From contig SKHQ01000069.1 of assembly GCA_007116915.1 (NCBI GenBank), positions 1 to 16,349 on the forward strand: a DNA stretch of 16,349 nucleotides, read 5' to 3'. The stretch comes from Candidatus Methanomethylophilaceae archaeon. Its GTDB lineage: Archaea > Thermoplasmatota > Thermoplasmata > Methanomassiliicoccales > Methanomethylophilaceae. Shown here piece by piece: positions 1-6,942 of the stretch. Each line of letters begins with the position of its first letter. Position 1 is the stretch's first letter. A model generated the notes under the pieces. That model did no database searches, was not told the origin of the DNA, and saw nothing but the letters and a program-made list of their open reading frames with translations. A program made the translations under genes and the position numbers.

Positions 1-120
1 AAACGGCGACTCCCCACCGGAGCAAGCCCGAACAGCCGGGATGATGGCCCAAGGACCGGCGGGTAGGGTGCGTAGTTGAATGTCGCTTGAAACAGAAGGG
101 GGCCTACTACCCTCACCTGA
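1..120 (+). ncRNA. rnpB: RNase P RNA, 3' part (5' part lies outside the window)
   Basis: This is the 3' portion of the catalytic RNA of ribonuclease P, which trims the 5' leader from pre-tRNAs. The order of conserved blocks matches the family: CCCCACCGGAGCAAG near 12-27, GGCGGGTAGGGTGCG near 58-72, GTTGAATGTCGC near 75-86, and the universally conserved AAACAGAAGGGGGCCTA near 90-106. The last bases before about 120 should be the 3' strand of helix P1, whose partner is outside the window, so the exact 3' end is an estimate. A run of six T at 133-138 could end the transcript. The type is archaeal by the form of the last conserved block, which is recognition by eye and not a covariance-model result. 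Confidence 0.86.
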
Positions 121-130
121 CTCCTTAAAC

Positions 131-140
131 AATTTTTTAT
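131..140 (+). promoter_or_regulatory. TATA box of the eIF2B-like gene, overlapping a U-tract terminator for RNase P RNA
   Basis: The sequence AATTTTTTAT, followed by AC, reads as an archaeal TATA box (TTTTTATA) centred near 138, about 26 nt before the ATG at 165, so the mRNA would start at or next to the start codon. The same six T residues would form the terminator U-tract for the RNase P RNA ending just upstream. Confidence 0.55.
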
Positions 141-164
141 ACCCAGGAAGGCGGTTTAACAATC

Positions 165-1025
165 ATGAAGGACGAGGTCGCGAAGCTCTTGGACAAAGTT
201 CGTAAAAACGATGGTTCGGCATTCACCATCGTTGAGTTTGTCCTCGATGAAATCGTCTCAATGGCAAAAAGTGGAAAGATGTCGAAGGAAAGGTGGAAAG
301 AGCTGGCCCTGGGTCTGCTTGAAGCCAAGAGTAGGATGGCCCCTCTTTACAACATAGCCAATATGATCCTGTTGAATCTCGAAGAGGATGGTTTTCAGAA
401 TATCTTAATGAAGAAATTCGATGAACTGCACAAGTACCACACCGAGTCCGAGGAACTTATCAGCAAGACCTTCTTGAATGAATTCAAACCCAGCACCATC
501 ATGGTGAACTCCTATTCTTCCACGGTCCTGGAGTGTTTAACGGCACTGTCAAAGGTGGTCGATCTAAAAGTGGTGGTCACCGAATCACTACCGATGGGAG
601 AAGGCGTCATGTTCGCTGAGGCACTCGCCGGACGCAAGATAAGCACGACGATAATCACCGACAGCATGGCCTTCGAATGGATGAGGAAGGTGGATCTGTT
701 CCTATGTGGTGCTGATGCTGTAATACCGGGGAAGATTTTCAATAAAGTTGGTTCTGAAGCCATCGTCCATGCGGCCAAACTTGAGCAGAAAAAAATAGTC
801 GTTGTCTGCGATTCGTTAAAACTCTCACCTGTGGAATTGGGAGACTCTGTAAGCAAATGTATGGATGTTGCACCAAGGCTAAAAAGATGCACCAGTCTCT
901 TTGAGAGCTTCGACTCTTCACTGATTGACAGACTGATAACCGAGAAATGGAGTTGTAGCGGAGAGGAACTGCCAGGAAAATTCCACAATTGGCAGAAGTC
1001 CCCTGTTCTTGACAAAGGCCGATGA
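165..1025 (+). CDS. eIF2B alpha/beta/delta-family protein (aIF-2B-like)
   Basis: The 286-residue protein belongs to the eIF2B/5-methylthioribose-1-phosphate isomerase family. The Rossmann-like C-terminal half carries the family signatures: NSYSSTVLE (115-123), VVVTESLPMGEG (136-147), TTIITDSMAFEWM (161-173), GADAVIPG then NKVGS (182-197). The N-terminal 100 residues are helical, as in the family. Archaeal members include ribose-1,5-bisphosphate isomerase of the AMP pathway, but the cysteine that enzyme uses, expected just before the NSYSST segment, is not seen here. The protein is also shorter and more divergent than that enzyme (about 320 residues), so an isomerase role is doubtful and the substrate is unknown. 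The ATG at 165 is chosen because a TATA box lies about 26 nt upstream; AGGAAGG at 145-151 is an alternative weak Shine-Dalgarno site. The next gene starts one base after its stop, so the two are probably co-transcribed. Confidence 0.85.
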   Translation: MKDEVAKLLDKVRKNDGSAFTIVEFVLDEIVSMAKSGKMSKERWKELALGLLEAKSRMAPLYNIANMILLNLEEDGFQNILMKKFDELHKYHTESEELISKTFLNEFKPSTIMVNSYSSTVLECLTALSKVVDLKVVVTESLPMGEGVMFAEALAGRKISTTIITDSMAFEWMRKVDLFLCGADAVIPGKIFNKVGSEAIVHAAKLEQKKIVVVCDSLKLSPVELGDSVSKCMDVAPRLKRCTSLFESFDSSLIDRLITEKWSCSGEELPGKFHNWQKSPVLDKGR

Positions 1026-1026
1026 T

Positions 1027-1674
1027 ATGAGGATAGCGGATGTCTATAGGCGAGGCAACCGTCTCCGGTTGATCCTCGATGACCATAACGAGATGTGCCG
1101 ATCACCTGATCGATCGCAGGACTTGACCATAGAAGAGCTTTTGATCATAGCATCAGAGCGGAGAGTGAGCATCGTGTCTATAGACGCTGACTCTCCCATT
1201 ATGGAGACGGAGAATTTACTGGAACTACTGATTGGTCTGAAACGCATGGGCAAGAATGTTGAATTGTCCTTGTCGCCCTTACTATCCGATCTGATCGAGA
1301 GGACTCTGGATATGGTCGGCAGTTACATATTGGACTGCGACCCCGAAGGAAGTGAGGACGATTTCTTGAGCAACCCCGAGTTGCATCGAAGTCTGGCGAC
1401 ACTGATTGGTAGGAATGTGATCATCAGGAAGACCATAGGCTTCAAAGAGCCGTCCATTGAAGAGGTGGTTCGTCTTGGGGAATCGGTTTCTAGTGTCGCC
1501 AAGACTGCTATCCTCCATCAGCATGGCATGGCGCATGGTACAGCCTCCTCCTCAATGTCAACGGACATCGCCAGCGAGGACAGGATGTTGAAATTGGGGA
1601 GAGCACTCTCCTATCACGTTACTCACGTCATACTGCGCGGAGAAGGTTTCCGGGTGGAGTTGAATCGGCATTAA
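1027..1674 (+). CDS. Degenerate radical-SAM activase-like protein lacking cluster cysteines
   Basis: No confident family match. The 215-residue protein has the look of the anaerobic NTP-reductase/pyruvate-formate-lyase activase barrel: LRLIL (13-17) followed by a lone C24 where CxxxCxxC would be, LTIEELL (33-39), SIDADSPIMET (51-61) in the place of the usual GGEP segment, LLIGLKRMGKNVELS (67-81), and MVGSYILDCD (96-105) in the place of the D-x-x-LLD-x-K strand. Only two cysteines (24 and 104) exist, so a SAM-binding 4Fe-4S cluster is impossible in the usual way. If the assignment is right it is a non-catalytic or repurposed barrel. Start: ATG at 1027, one base after the stop of the eIF2B-like gene; an in-frame TTG at 1009 would add six residues but overlaps that gene. 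The barrel reading is by pattern only. Confidence 0.6.
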   Translation: MRIADVYRRGNRLRLILDDHNEMCRSPDRSQDLTIEELLIIASERRVSIVSIDADSPIMETENLLELLIGLKRMGKNVELSLSPLLSDLIERTLDMVGSYILDCDPEGSEDDFLSNPELHRSLATLIGRNVIIRKTIGFKEPSIEEVVRLGESVSSVAKTAILHQHGMAHGTASSSMSTDIASEDRMLKLGRALSYHVTHVILRGEGFRVELNRH

Positions 1675-1696
1675 TAATGTATAAATGTGTGCAACA

Positions 1697-1713
1697 ATGA
1701 ACAATATGTTCAT
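1697..1713 (+). promoter_or_regulatory. Inverted repeat next to the trpB2 TATA box, candidate operator
   Basis: ATGAACA-ATA-TGTTCAT is a perfect 7-bp inverted repeat with a 3-bp spacer. Its right arm runs into the TATA box, so a bound protein would hide the BRE/TATA region. In Methanothermobacter, trpB2 is repressed by TrpY at TGTACA boxes; the half sites here (TGAACA/TGTTCA) resemble but do not equal that box. Operator function is inferred. Confidence 0.45.
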
Positions 1714-1719
1714 ATATAT
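1712..1719 (+). promoter_or_regulatory. TATA box of trpB2
   Basis: ATATATAT is centred about 24 nt before the ATG at 1739. This is the spacing expected for a leaderless archaeal mRNA and supports that ATG over the in-frame ATG at 1685, which lies upstream of the box. Confidence 0.6.
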
Positions 1720-1738
1720 GCTCACTTTTCTTGGAAAT

Positions 1739-3067
1739 ATGTCCAAAGTAAATGACCTACGTGTCACTCTTGGAATCGATGACATTCCCAAGAAATGGTA
1801 CAACCTCGCCGCAGACCTGCCGGCACCCGTTCCCCCGCCTCTCAATCCGATCACCAAGGAGCCCGCCAAACCGGAGGACCTCCTCGCCATCTTCCCCCCT
1901 TCAATACTGAAGCAAGAGATGAGCACCGATCGCTACATAGACATACCTGACGAAGTTAGGGAGAAGTACATCCTGATCAACCGCCCCTCACCATTGCAGA
2001 GGGCGAAGAGGTTGGAGGAGATGCTCAAGACTCCCGCTAAGATCTACTTCAAACGGGAGGACCTGAGCCCGGTCGGAAGCCACAAGACCAACAGCGCCAT
2101 CCCTCAGGCCTACTATAACATGAAGGACGGCTTCACCAACCTGACCACCGAGACCGGTGCAGGACAATGGGGATCGGCGCTCTGTTTGGCTACCAGCATA
2201 TTCGACATGGATTGTACGGTGTTCATGGTCCGTATCAGCTTCGACCAGAAACCATACCGCCGTACTGTCATGCAGACCTATGGTGGAAAGGTCCATGCTT
2301 CACCCAGCCCGATGACCGAATACGGGAAGAAAATGCTGAAGGAAAACCCTGACACACCTGGATCTCTGGGCATAGCCATATCCGAAGCCATCGAGATGGC
2401 TGTAAAGGACCCGAACACCAACTACTCGCTGGGCAGTGTTCTGAACCATGTGATGCTTCATCAAACCGTCATCGGTCAGGAGGTCATGATGCAATTGGAT
2501 ATGATAGACACTGAGCCCGACTACATGGTGGGTTGTGTCGGAGGAGGTTCCAACTTCGCCGGTTTCGCCTTCCCGATGATCGGGGAGAGGATCAAGGGCA
2601 AGAACGACACCAAGTTCATAGCCGTTGAACCGTCTGCAACGCCATCGATAACCAAGGGCAAGTACGAGTACGATTTCGGCGACTCTGCGGGGATGACTCC
2701 TCTGCTGAAAATGCACACCTTGGGTCATGATTTCATGCCTAGCCCCATACACGCCGGAGGACTCCGCTACCACGGCATGTCGCCCATGGTGAGCCTGGCA
2801 GCGGAACTGGACTTCGTTCAAGCGGTATCTTACGACCAGATGGAGACATTCAAGGCCGGTATGATGTTCGCCCGCGCCGAGGGTATAATCCCCGCGCCGG
2901 AAAGCACCCACGCCATCCTGGGCGCCATAGACCTGGCATTGAAGGCCAAGGAGACCAACGAAGAGAAGGTCATCGTCTTCAACCTATCCGGTCACGGACT
3001 GCTCGACCTGGTCGGGTACGAGAAATACATCAACGGCACAATGGAGTCGTCCGTCAAACAGGCTTGA
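1739..3067 (+). CDS. trpB2: Tryptophan synthase beta chain, TrpB2 type
   Basis: This PLP enzyme condenses indole with serine to give tryptophan. The 442 residues fit the TrpB2 subfamily, which is longer than TrpB1 (about 400) by an N-terminal extension (here about residues 1-80). The PLP lysine is K116 in VGSHKTNSA; ETGAGQWG (138-145) is the active-site COMM segment; CVGGGSNFAGF (266-276) is the phosphate-binding loop. TrpB2 enzymes usually do not form the tight TrpA complex; they are thought to salvage free indole or work with a distant TrpA. No trpA or other trp gene is nearby, and the gene has its own promoter and a candidate operator, so it is a single-gene unit. The start at 1739 is chosen over 1685 because of the TATA spacing and because the extra 18 residues are unlike the family. 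Confidence 0.95.
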   Translation: MSKVNDLRVTLGIDDIPKKWYNLAADLPAPVPPPLNPITKEPAKPEDLLAIFPPSILKQEMSTDRYIDIPDEVREKYILINRPSPLQRAKRLEEMLKTPAKIYFKREDLSPVGSHKTNSAIPQAYYNMKDGFTNLTTETGAGQWGSALCLATSIFDMDCTVFMVRISFDQKPYRRTVMQTYGGKVHASPSPMTEYGKKMLKENPDTPGSLGIAISEAIEMAVKDPNTNYSLGSVLNHVMLHQTVIGQEVMMQLDMIDTEPDYMVGCVGGGSNFAGFAFPMIGERIKGKNDTKFIAVEPSATPSITKGKYEYDFGDSAGMTPLLKMHTLGHDFMPSPIHAGGLRYHGMSPMVSLAAELDFVQAVSYDQMETFKAGMMFARAEGIIPAPESTHAILGAIDLALKAKETNEEKVIVFNLSGHGLLDLVGYEKYINGTMESSVKQA

Positions 3068-3088
3068 ATCAAAACCCCTTCACCAACC

Positions 3089-3100
3089 CTTTTATCCTTT
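3089..3100 (+). promoter_or_regulatory. Promoter of the HAD phosphatase gene; T-rich tract after trpB2
   Basis: CTTTTATCC at 3089-3097 is TATA-like and centred about 25 nt before the ATG at 3119. The adjoining T-rich stretch (TTTATCCTTTTTA, 3091-3103) may also end the trpB2 transcript. Confidence 0.45.
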
Positions 3101-3118
3101 TTACCCTATGGTCAGACC

Positions 3119-3811
3119 ATGACCCTGGATGTCATCTCATACAAAGCCGTGGTATTCGATATGGACGGCACCCTGTTGGACACCAGGATAGATTACAGTC
3201 GCATGACCGAACTGGTGTATGCGGAGATGAGGACTATCGGCGTCCCTGAAGAGGCTTTGGACGGCAGCGGCTCCACGAAATTCAACATCGAGGGTGGAGT
3301 CAGTTACCTGGTAGCCGAAGGAAGGAAGCATGAGCTCTACGAGCTCGAAGGAAGGATCAACGGCAGGGCTAAGGACCTCGAGATGGAGAACGCTGATGAG
3401 GCCAGACCGGTACCGGGGGCATTGGAGCTGCTGATGCTTCTGAGGAAACAGGGATATCTTACTGGCGTACTGACTAGGGGCAGCAGGGAGTATGCTGAAT
3501 ACGTTCTGACACTATGCGGAGCAATCGAGTTATTGGATGTCCTGGTGTGTCGTGACGATCACCCGGAGAAGGATGCCAAACCTTCGCCACAGGCCATGAA
3601 GCACGTAGCTGAGATACTGGGCGTCTTGACGGAAGATATCCTTTACATAGGCGACCACAGCTACGACCATCAATGCGCCCGCGATTCTGGAGCGGGATTC
3701 ATTGCGGTGCTGACCGGCACCTATGATCAAGAAGATTGGTTGAGGACAGGGGAGGACATCCCTGTCCTGGGCTCGGTCGCCGACATGCTAGGCATGTTCG
3801 ACCGCGCCTGA
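3119..3811 (+). CDS. HAD-superfamily phosphatase (phosphoglycolate phosphatase-like)
   Basis: A 230-residue HAD hydrolase, predicted to be a cytosolic magnesium-dependent phosphatase of a small phosphorylated metabolite. Motif I is VVFDMDGTLLDT (11-22) with nucleophile D14 and acid/base D16. The small C1-type helical cap spans about residues 25-95. Motif II is LTRGS (118-122), motif III is K154 in AKPSP, and motif IV is YIGDHSYD (176-183) with D179 and D183. This is the Gph/PGPase-like subfamily; the substrate cannot be read from the sequence. Phosphoglycolate is one possibility, and the neighbouring GlcD-type oxidase would act on glycolate or lactate, but the two genes are convergent and not an operon. 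The ATG is supported by the upstream TATA-like box. Confidence 0.9.
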   Translation: MTLDVISYKAVVFDMDGTLLDTRIDYSRMTELVYAEMRTIGVPEEALDGSGSTKFNIEGGVSYLVAEGRKHELYELEGRINGRAKDLEMENADEARPVPGALELLMLLRKQGYLTGVLTRGSREYAEYVLTLCGAIELLDVLVCRDDHPEKDAKPSPQAMKHVAEILGVLTEDILYIGDHSYDHQCARDSGAGFIAVLTGTYDQEDWLRTGEDIPVLGSVADMLGMFDRA

Positions 3812-3827
3812 AAAAAGTAAAAAGGGG
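3812..3827 (-). terminator. U-rich terminator after the GlcD-type gene
   Basis: On the minus strand the GlcD-type stop is followed within about 8 nt by CCCCTTTTTACTTTTTT, a typical archaeal U-rich terminator without a strong hairpin. It fills the short gap between the two convergent genes. Confidence 0.55.
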
Positions 3828-3834
3828 TTTGTGA

Positions 3835-5430
3835 TCACTCGAGCTTGACCTGTCGGGTCTTCTCCTTATTGTGCTCCATCTCATCGAACTTGAAGCGTTC
3901 GATGTTCTTCTCGAAGGTCTTGTCCTTGGGGGCGATCTTCTTGACCGTCTCCAACATCTTGAAGGATAGGGTCATCATGTTCTTGCCCAAGGCGATACCG
4001 AAACGTGTCTTTCCGTGCACAAGGTGACCGGGGTTCATCACATCACGGGAGTCCATGCAGGTCTTGAGGTCCTTCATCAGTTCGAAGGCCCCCGCATCCC
4101 TGACCTTGGGGAGGTTAGCGGCGAAGAAGACGCCCATCCCGAGAGCACGGCCGCCGTATTTCTCAGCGACATCACCCATATAGGTGTTGTAAGCGAAACC
4201 GGTCATGCCGACGATGGTCTCGTTGTTCATGAAATAGTAAGGCATGAACATGGCTGTGCTGCGGTCAGCGATCATACCAATGACGCCGCCGGAATCCATC
4301 TTCAGGTCCTTGAAGCCCTTGTAGCACTCCTCAGCGAAATCGGCCCAGTCAGCCACGGGGACGACGACCTCAGCGGGGATCGCTCCGACACCAACCTGGC
4401 GGGCGCGGAACTCGTAGCAGCGCTCGTCCCATTCGTGGGATGCTATTTCGTAGCTTATCTTCTTTCCACCGGCGGCCTCGACTATCTCATCGATGACCTT
4501 CTCCTCCAGTGCTATGAACTCATCGTCGCCCTGAAGGGTGACCAGGAACAGGTTCTTGACATCAGGAGTGTGCAGACCGGCCTTGCGCTGGTTCGCGAAG
4601 TGGACCTCGTCGGACCATGCGATGTGCATCGGCTTGACACTGGGGTGCTTGACGATCTCATTGATCGGGCCTCCCATCTGGGAAAGTTTGTTGAACTCGT
4701 AAGCCAAAGGCTTGATGACGCCCATGGGGAAGAGCCTCATCGTGACTGTGCCTATAACGCCCAGGGTACCCTCAGCACCGGTGAACAACTGGTTGAGGTT
4801 GTAACCGGCCATGTTGTCAGATAGAGCGTCATATCCAGTGGATATGATTGTTCCGTCGGCAAGGACGACCTCCATGTTACGTATGGTGTCGCGGGCTGCA
4901 CCGTACTTGTAACCGCCGATACCGATACCGCCGGTGGAGACCCAACCGCCGATCGTGGCGCTGGGGAAGCTGCTGGGATAGCAACCGAGCAACAGGCCCT
5001 TCTTGGCACAGGCGTCGTATACATTCTTCCAGGTGCAGCCAGAGCCGACCTTGACGTACATATCCCTCTCGTTGATCTCGATGATCTCGTTCATTCCCGA
5101 GGAAAGGTCGATCAAGATTCCTCCGAAGACGGGCATAGATCCGCCCAGTCCCCATGTGGATGCTCCGCGGGGAGTGATTGCCACACCGTACTTGTGGGCG
5201 ATCATGACCACTTTGGATATGTCCTTGACGCTCTTCGGCCTGACGACGACGTCAGGTATGTTCTTGAAAGCAAGACCGGCCTCCTTTGGAAGAGGTGCCA
5301 GATCATGGCTGTAAAGAAGTCTTTCCATTTCGCTGGTGTTCACGTTCTCTTTACCGATGGCGGCCTCAAGACTAGAGATCACATCGGGCGTGACTGTACG
5401 GGATAGGTTTTCTCCCCCTTTCATTTTCAT
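3835..5430 (-). CDS. FAD-linked oxidase, GlcD/D-lactate dehydrogenase type
   Basis: A 531-residue flavoprotein of the vanillyl-alcohol-oxidase fold that would oxidise a 2-hydroxy acid such as D-lactate or glycolate. The FAD-binding PCMH domain covers about 55-235 with PRGASTWGLGGSMP (87-100), CYPSSFPSATIGG (150-162) and FTGAEGTLGVI (216-226). The C-terminal cap domain ends at DVMNPG, followed by an unusual tail of about 60 charged residues. It has no cysteine-rich (CCG) domain, so electrons must pass to a separate partner. In Methanomassiliicoccales, GlcD-like genes have been discussed with HdrD-type proteins, but no such gene is in this window. Start: ATG at 5430 has AGGAGG eight nt upstream. 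The gene stands alone, with its own TATA box and terminator. Physiological substrate unknown. Confidence 0.9.
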   Translation of the reverse strand: MKMKGGENLSRTVTPDVISSLEAAIGKENVNTSEMERLLYSHDLAPLPKEAGLAFKNIPDVVVRPKSVKDISKVVMIAHKYGVAITPRGASTWGLGGSMPVFGGILIDLSSGMNEIIEINERDMYVKVGSGCTWKNVYDACAKKGLLLGCYPSSFPSATIGGWVSTGGIGIGGYKYGAARDTIRNMEVVLADGTIISTGYDALSDNMAGYNLNQLFTGAEGTLGVIGTVTMRLFPMGVIKPLAYEFNKLSQMGGPINEIVKHPSVKPMHIAWSDEVHFANQRKAGLHTPDVKNLFLVTLQGDDEFIALEEKVIDEIVEAAGGKKISYEIASHEWDERCYEFRARQVGVGAIPAEVVVPVADWADFAEECYKGFKDLKMDSGGVIGMIADRSTAMFMPYYFMNNETIVGMTGFAYNTYMGDVAEKYGGRALGMGVFFAANLPKVRDAGAFELMKDLKTCMDSRDVMNPGHLVHGKTRFGIALGKNMMTLSFKMLETVKKIAPKDKTFEKNIERFKFDEMEHNKEKTRQVKLE

Positions 5431-5438
5431 CTGAAATG

Positions 5439-5494
5439 TCCTCCTTGGAAATGAGATTATGAAACGTCCAGTTAATCATTTCACCGTATATTAA
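5439..5494 (-). promoter_or_regulatory. Promoter and Shine-Dalgarno site of the GlcD-type gene
   Basis: On the minus strand, TTAATATAC (5486-5494) is a good TATA box, predicting transcription from about 5464 and a leader of roughly 34 nt that carries AGGAGG (5439-5444), eight nt before the ATG. The rest of the 5431-5590 gap shows no gene; a CTAGCTAG palindrome (near 5562-5569) is the only other feature noticed, and no clear T-rich terminator for the DUF123 gene was found. Confidence 0.6.
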
Positions 5495-5590
5495 GGCTTT
5501 GCAAATATTTCTAATCTGGCCATAGCTCATTGAATGCTGGATGGTACTGTTTCACACGGTTCTAGCTAGGAATATCGGTTGCGTTCAACA

Positions 5591-6022
5591 TCAGGGAATG
5601 ATGGTGTTCTCGGGGCTTATGATGCCATCATTGGCTGTCATGAGCAATTTTTTCAGGGATTCGTCATCAACAGAGAAAAGATGTGTCGGACACCGACAGT
5701 CTGAAGAACCGAATCCGGAGTGACTAGGCTTAGCGCCGACTGACGTCAAGAGACGACCGAGTTCACATTCCGATGGCCCTACGGACTTCCATACCATTGC
5801 ATACCTCTCGCAACAAGATGCGTTGAGACTGTCGACATGCCATCTCCGCTTGGAAGGTACCGATAGGTGCCTGCCCACCCTTTGTGACAAACCATTACCG
5901 GCACTGCCGACATAGGCGTACCATCCCGCTTCATATCTCAGTTCCCCCAAGGCACCGACGCTGATGGAGCAGTCGGTGGAAAGTCGCATCAGCAGTACGT
6001 AGGTACCCTTCATCAAATTCAT
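5591..6022 (-). CDS. DUF123 family protein (GIY-YIG nuclease-like)
   Basis: A 143-residue stand-alone DUF123 protein, related to the GIY-YIG endonuclease fold and in some archaea fused to endonuclease III. Visible signatures: KGTYVLLMRL (5-14), GWYAYVGSAGNGLSQRVGRH (33-52), the RRWHVDSL segment (59-66), and the C-terminal SSDCRCPTHLF (106-116), whose C109, C111 and H114 may bind metal. The real biochemical role is unknown. It is the last gene of the MCR activation operon and its ATG overlaps the mmp7 stop (ATGA at 6022-6019), so it is translated from the same message, but nothing in the family links it to MCR. An in-frame ATG at 6013 is an alternative start. Confidence 0.85.
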   Translation of the reverse strand: MNLMKGTYVLLMRLSTDCSISVGALGELRYEAGWYAYVGSAGNGLSQRVGRHLSVPSKRRWHVDSLNASCCERYAMVWKSVGPSECELGRLLTSVGAKPSHSGFGSSDCRCPTHLFSVDDESLKKLLMTANDGIISPENTIIP

Positions 6023-6942
6023 TTTGAATCGGAGTACTCGACCTCGGAACGGGTCAATATGCGGATGATCGTACTGCTGTTGCTGATACGTGAAGGAGAT
6101 ATCCTTGCAACATCGCCCAGTCTTCTACCCAAGACCTCGATGGACTCCAGCTCCTCACGGTTAGCCTCATAGGGTATCTTGACACGTATGCCGTCGAGAT
6201 GCAAAACTATAGGTGCCGGACGCAGGCTCTCCTTTACGGCCACCATCTCCTCCAGCCTCTCCTTGACTTCGGCAGGATGGATGAAAAGGGGATCCTCCTC
6301 CAACTCGATACGTCTCTGGGTGATTATGTCCGATGTCATGTCGGCTATCTCCACCAATTTCTCTATCTCGTCGGCACGCCTCATCCTCTCGGATTTTCGC
6401 CCCACTCCGCAAATGATGCCCTCACAGTCTTCATCCAATCCGTCCGGCATCGGACCTGAGATGAGTATAACCGGTATGCTCACATCATCGAAAAGGTGCT
6501 TCTTATCCTCGACGCATTTCTTGAAGTTGCCGAGGACGTAGATAGCGGCATCGTACTCCTCGATGATGGCGCGTTCGTCAGCGGATATCTGGGATGTCTC
6601 CTTGCCGCGGCCGCGGGCGAGGCCCATGACCACTGTTATGGCGCCATACTGACGGAGTTGCTCGGCGATGTCGCAAATGGGATGAGGCATGTGGTGTCTT
6701 CCCAAAGTGGGACCGACGACAGCTATCTCCGTTCCCGCCAATGGCACCGCCTTGATCTCCCCGCCCAACTCCTTGGAGAAAGCTTCGATCGTTGGCCGGT
6801 CCTCGGCCGGAACCGCCATGGTTATGAGCATGATCTGAGCCATGCGACTCTTTTGGACCACGACACCGCCTAGATCCTCGATCAGATCCAAGAGTTCATC
6901 GGAACGGTACACACCGCCGTCATACATCATGACCTCATACAT
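6019..6942 (-). CDS. mmp7: Methanogenesis marker protein 7 (McrC-related)
   Basis: Recognised as methanogenesis marker 7, a subunit reported in the ATP-dependent MCR activation complex with McrC, Mmp3, Mmp17 and A2. The 307 residues include a core VVGPTLGRHHMPHPICDIAE (75-94) that matches the McrC core, then YVLGNFKKC (135-143) and a cysteine pair in EDCEGIICG (171-179). Cysteines 90, 143, 173 and 178 are candidate Fe-S ligands. The C-terminal 100 residues are charged and helical. The start ATG at 6942 overlaps the end of mmp17 by eight nt and the stop overlaps the next gene by four, which indicates translational coupling. The Fe-S role is known in outline for the complex; assigning these cysteines to it is inference. 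Confidence 0.92.
   Translation of the reverse strand: MYEVMMYDGGVYRSDELLDLIEDLGGVVVQKSRMAQIMLITMAVPAEDRPTIEAFSKELGGEIKAVPLAGTEIAVVGPTLGRHHMPHPICDIAEQLRQYGAITVVMGLARGRGKETSQISADERAIIEEYDAAIYVLGNFKKCVEDKKHLFDDVSIPVILISGPMPDGLDEDCEGIICGVGRKSERMRRADEIEKLVEIADMTSDIITQRRIELEEDPLFIHPAEVKERLEEMVAVKESLRPAPIVLHLDGIRVKIPYEANREELESIEVLGRRLGDVARISPSRISNSSTIIRILTRSEVEYSDSK

Noticed and set aside
165..1025. Ribose-1,5-bisphosphate isomerase of the AMP pathway
   Set aside because: The family fold is right, but the expected catalytic cysteine is missing near residue 113 and the protein is short and divergent.
512..1105. 197-codon minus-strand open frame
   Set aside because: Antisense to the eIF2B-like gene and the junction with its neighbour; no promoter, no recognisable domain.
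1685..1738. Upstream in-frame ATG extending trpB2 by 18 residues
   Set aside because: It lies upstream of the TATA box and dyad and adds a methionine-rich stretch unlike TrpB2 proteins.
2300..2911. 203-codon minus-strand open frame
   Set aside because: Antisense to trpB2, whose PLP and phosphate-binding motifs are all on the other strand; composition is unlike a real protein (rich in H, R, G).
4015..4824. 269-codon plus-strand open frame
   Set aside because: It is antisense to the well-supported GlcD-type gene, has no family features, and reflects the codon bias of that gene.
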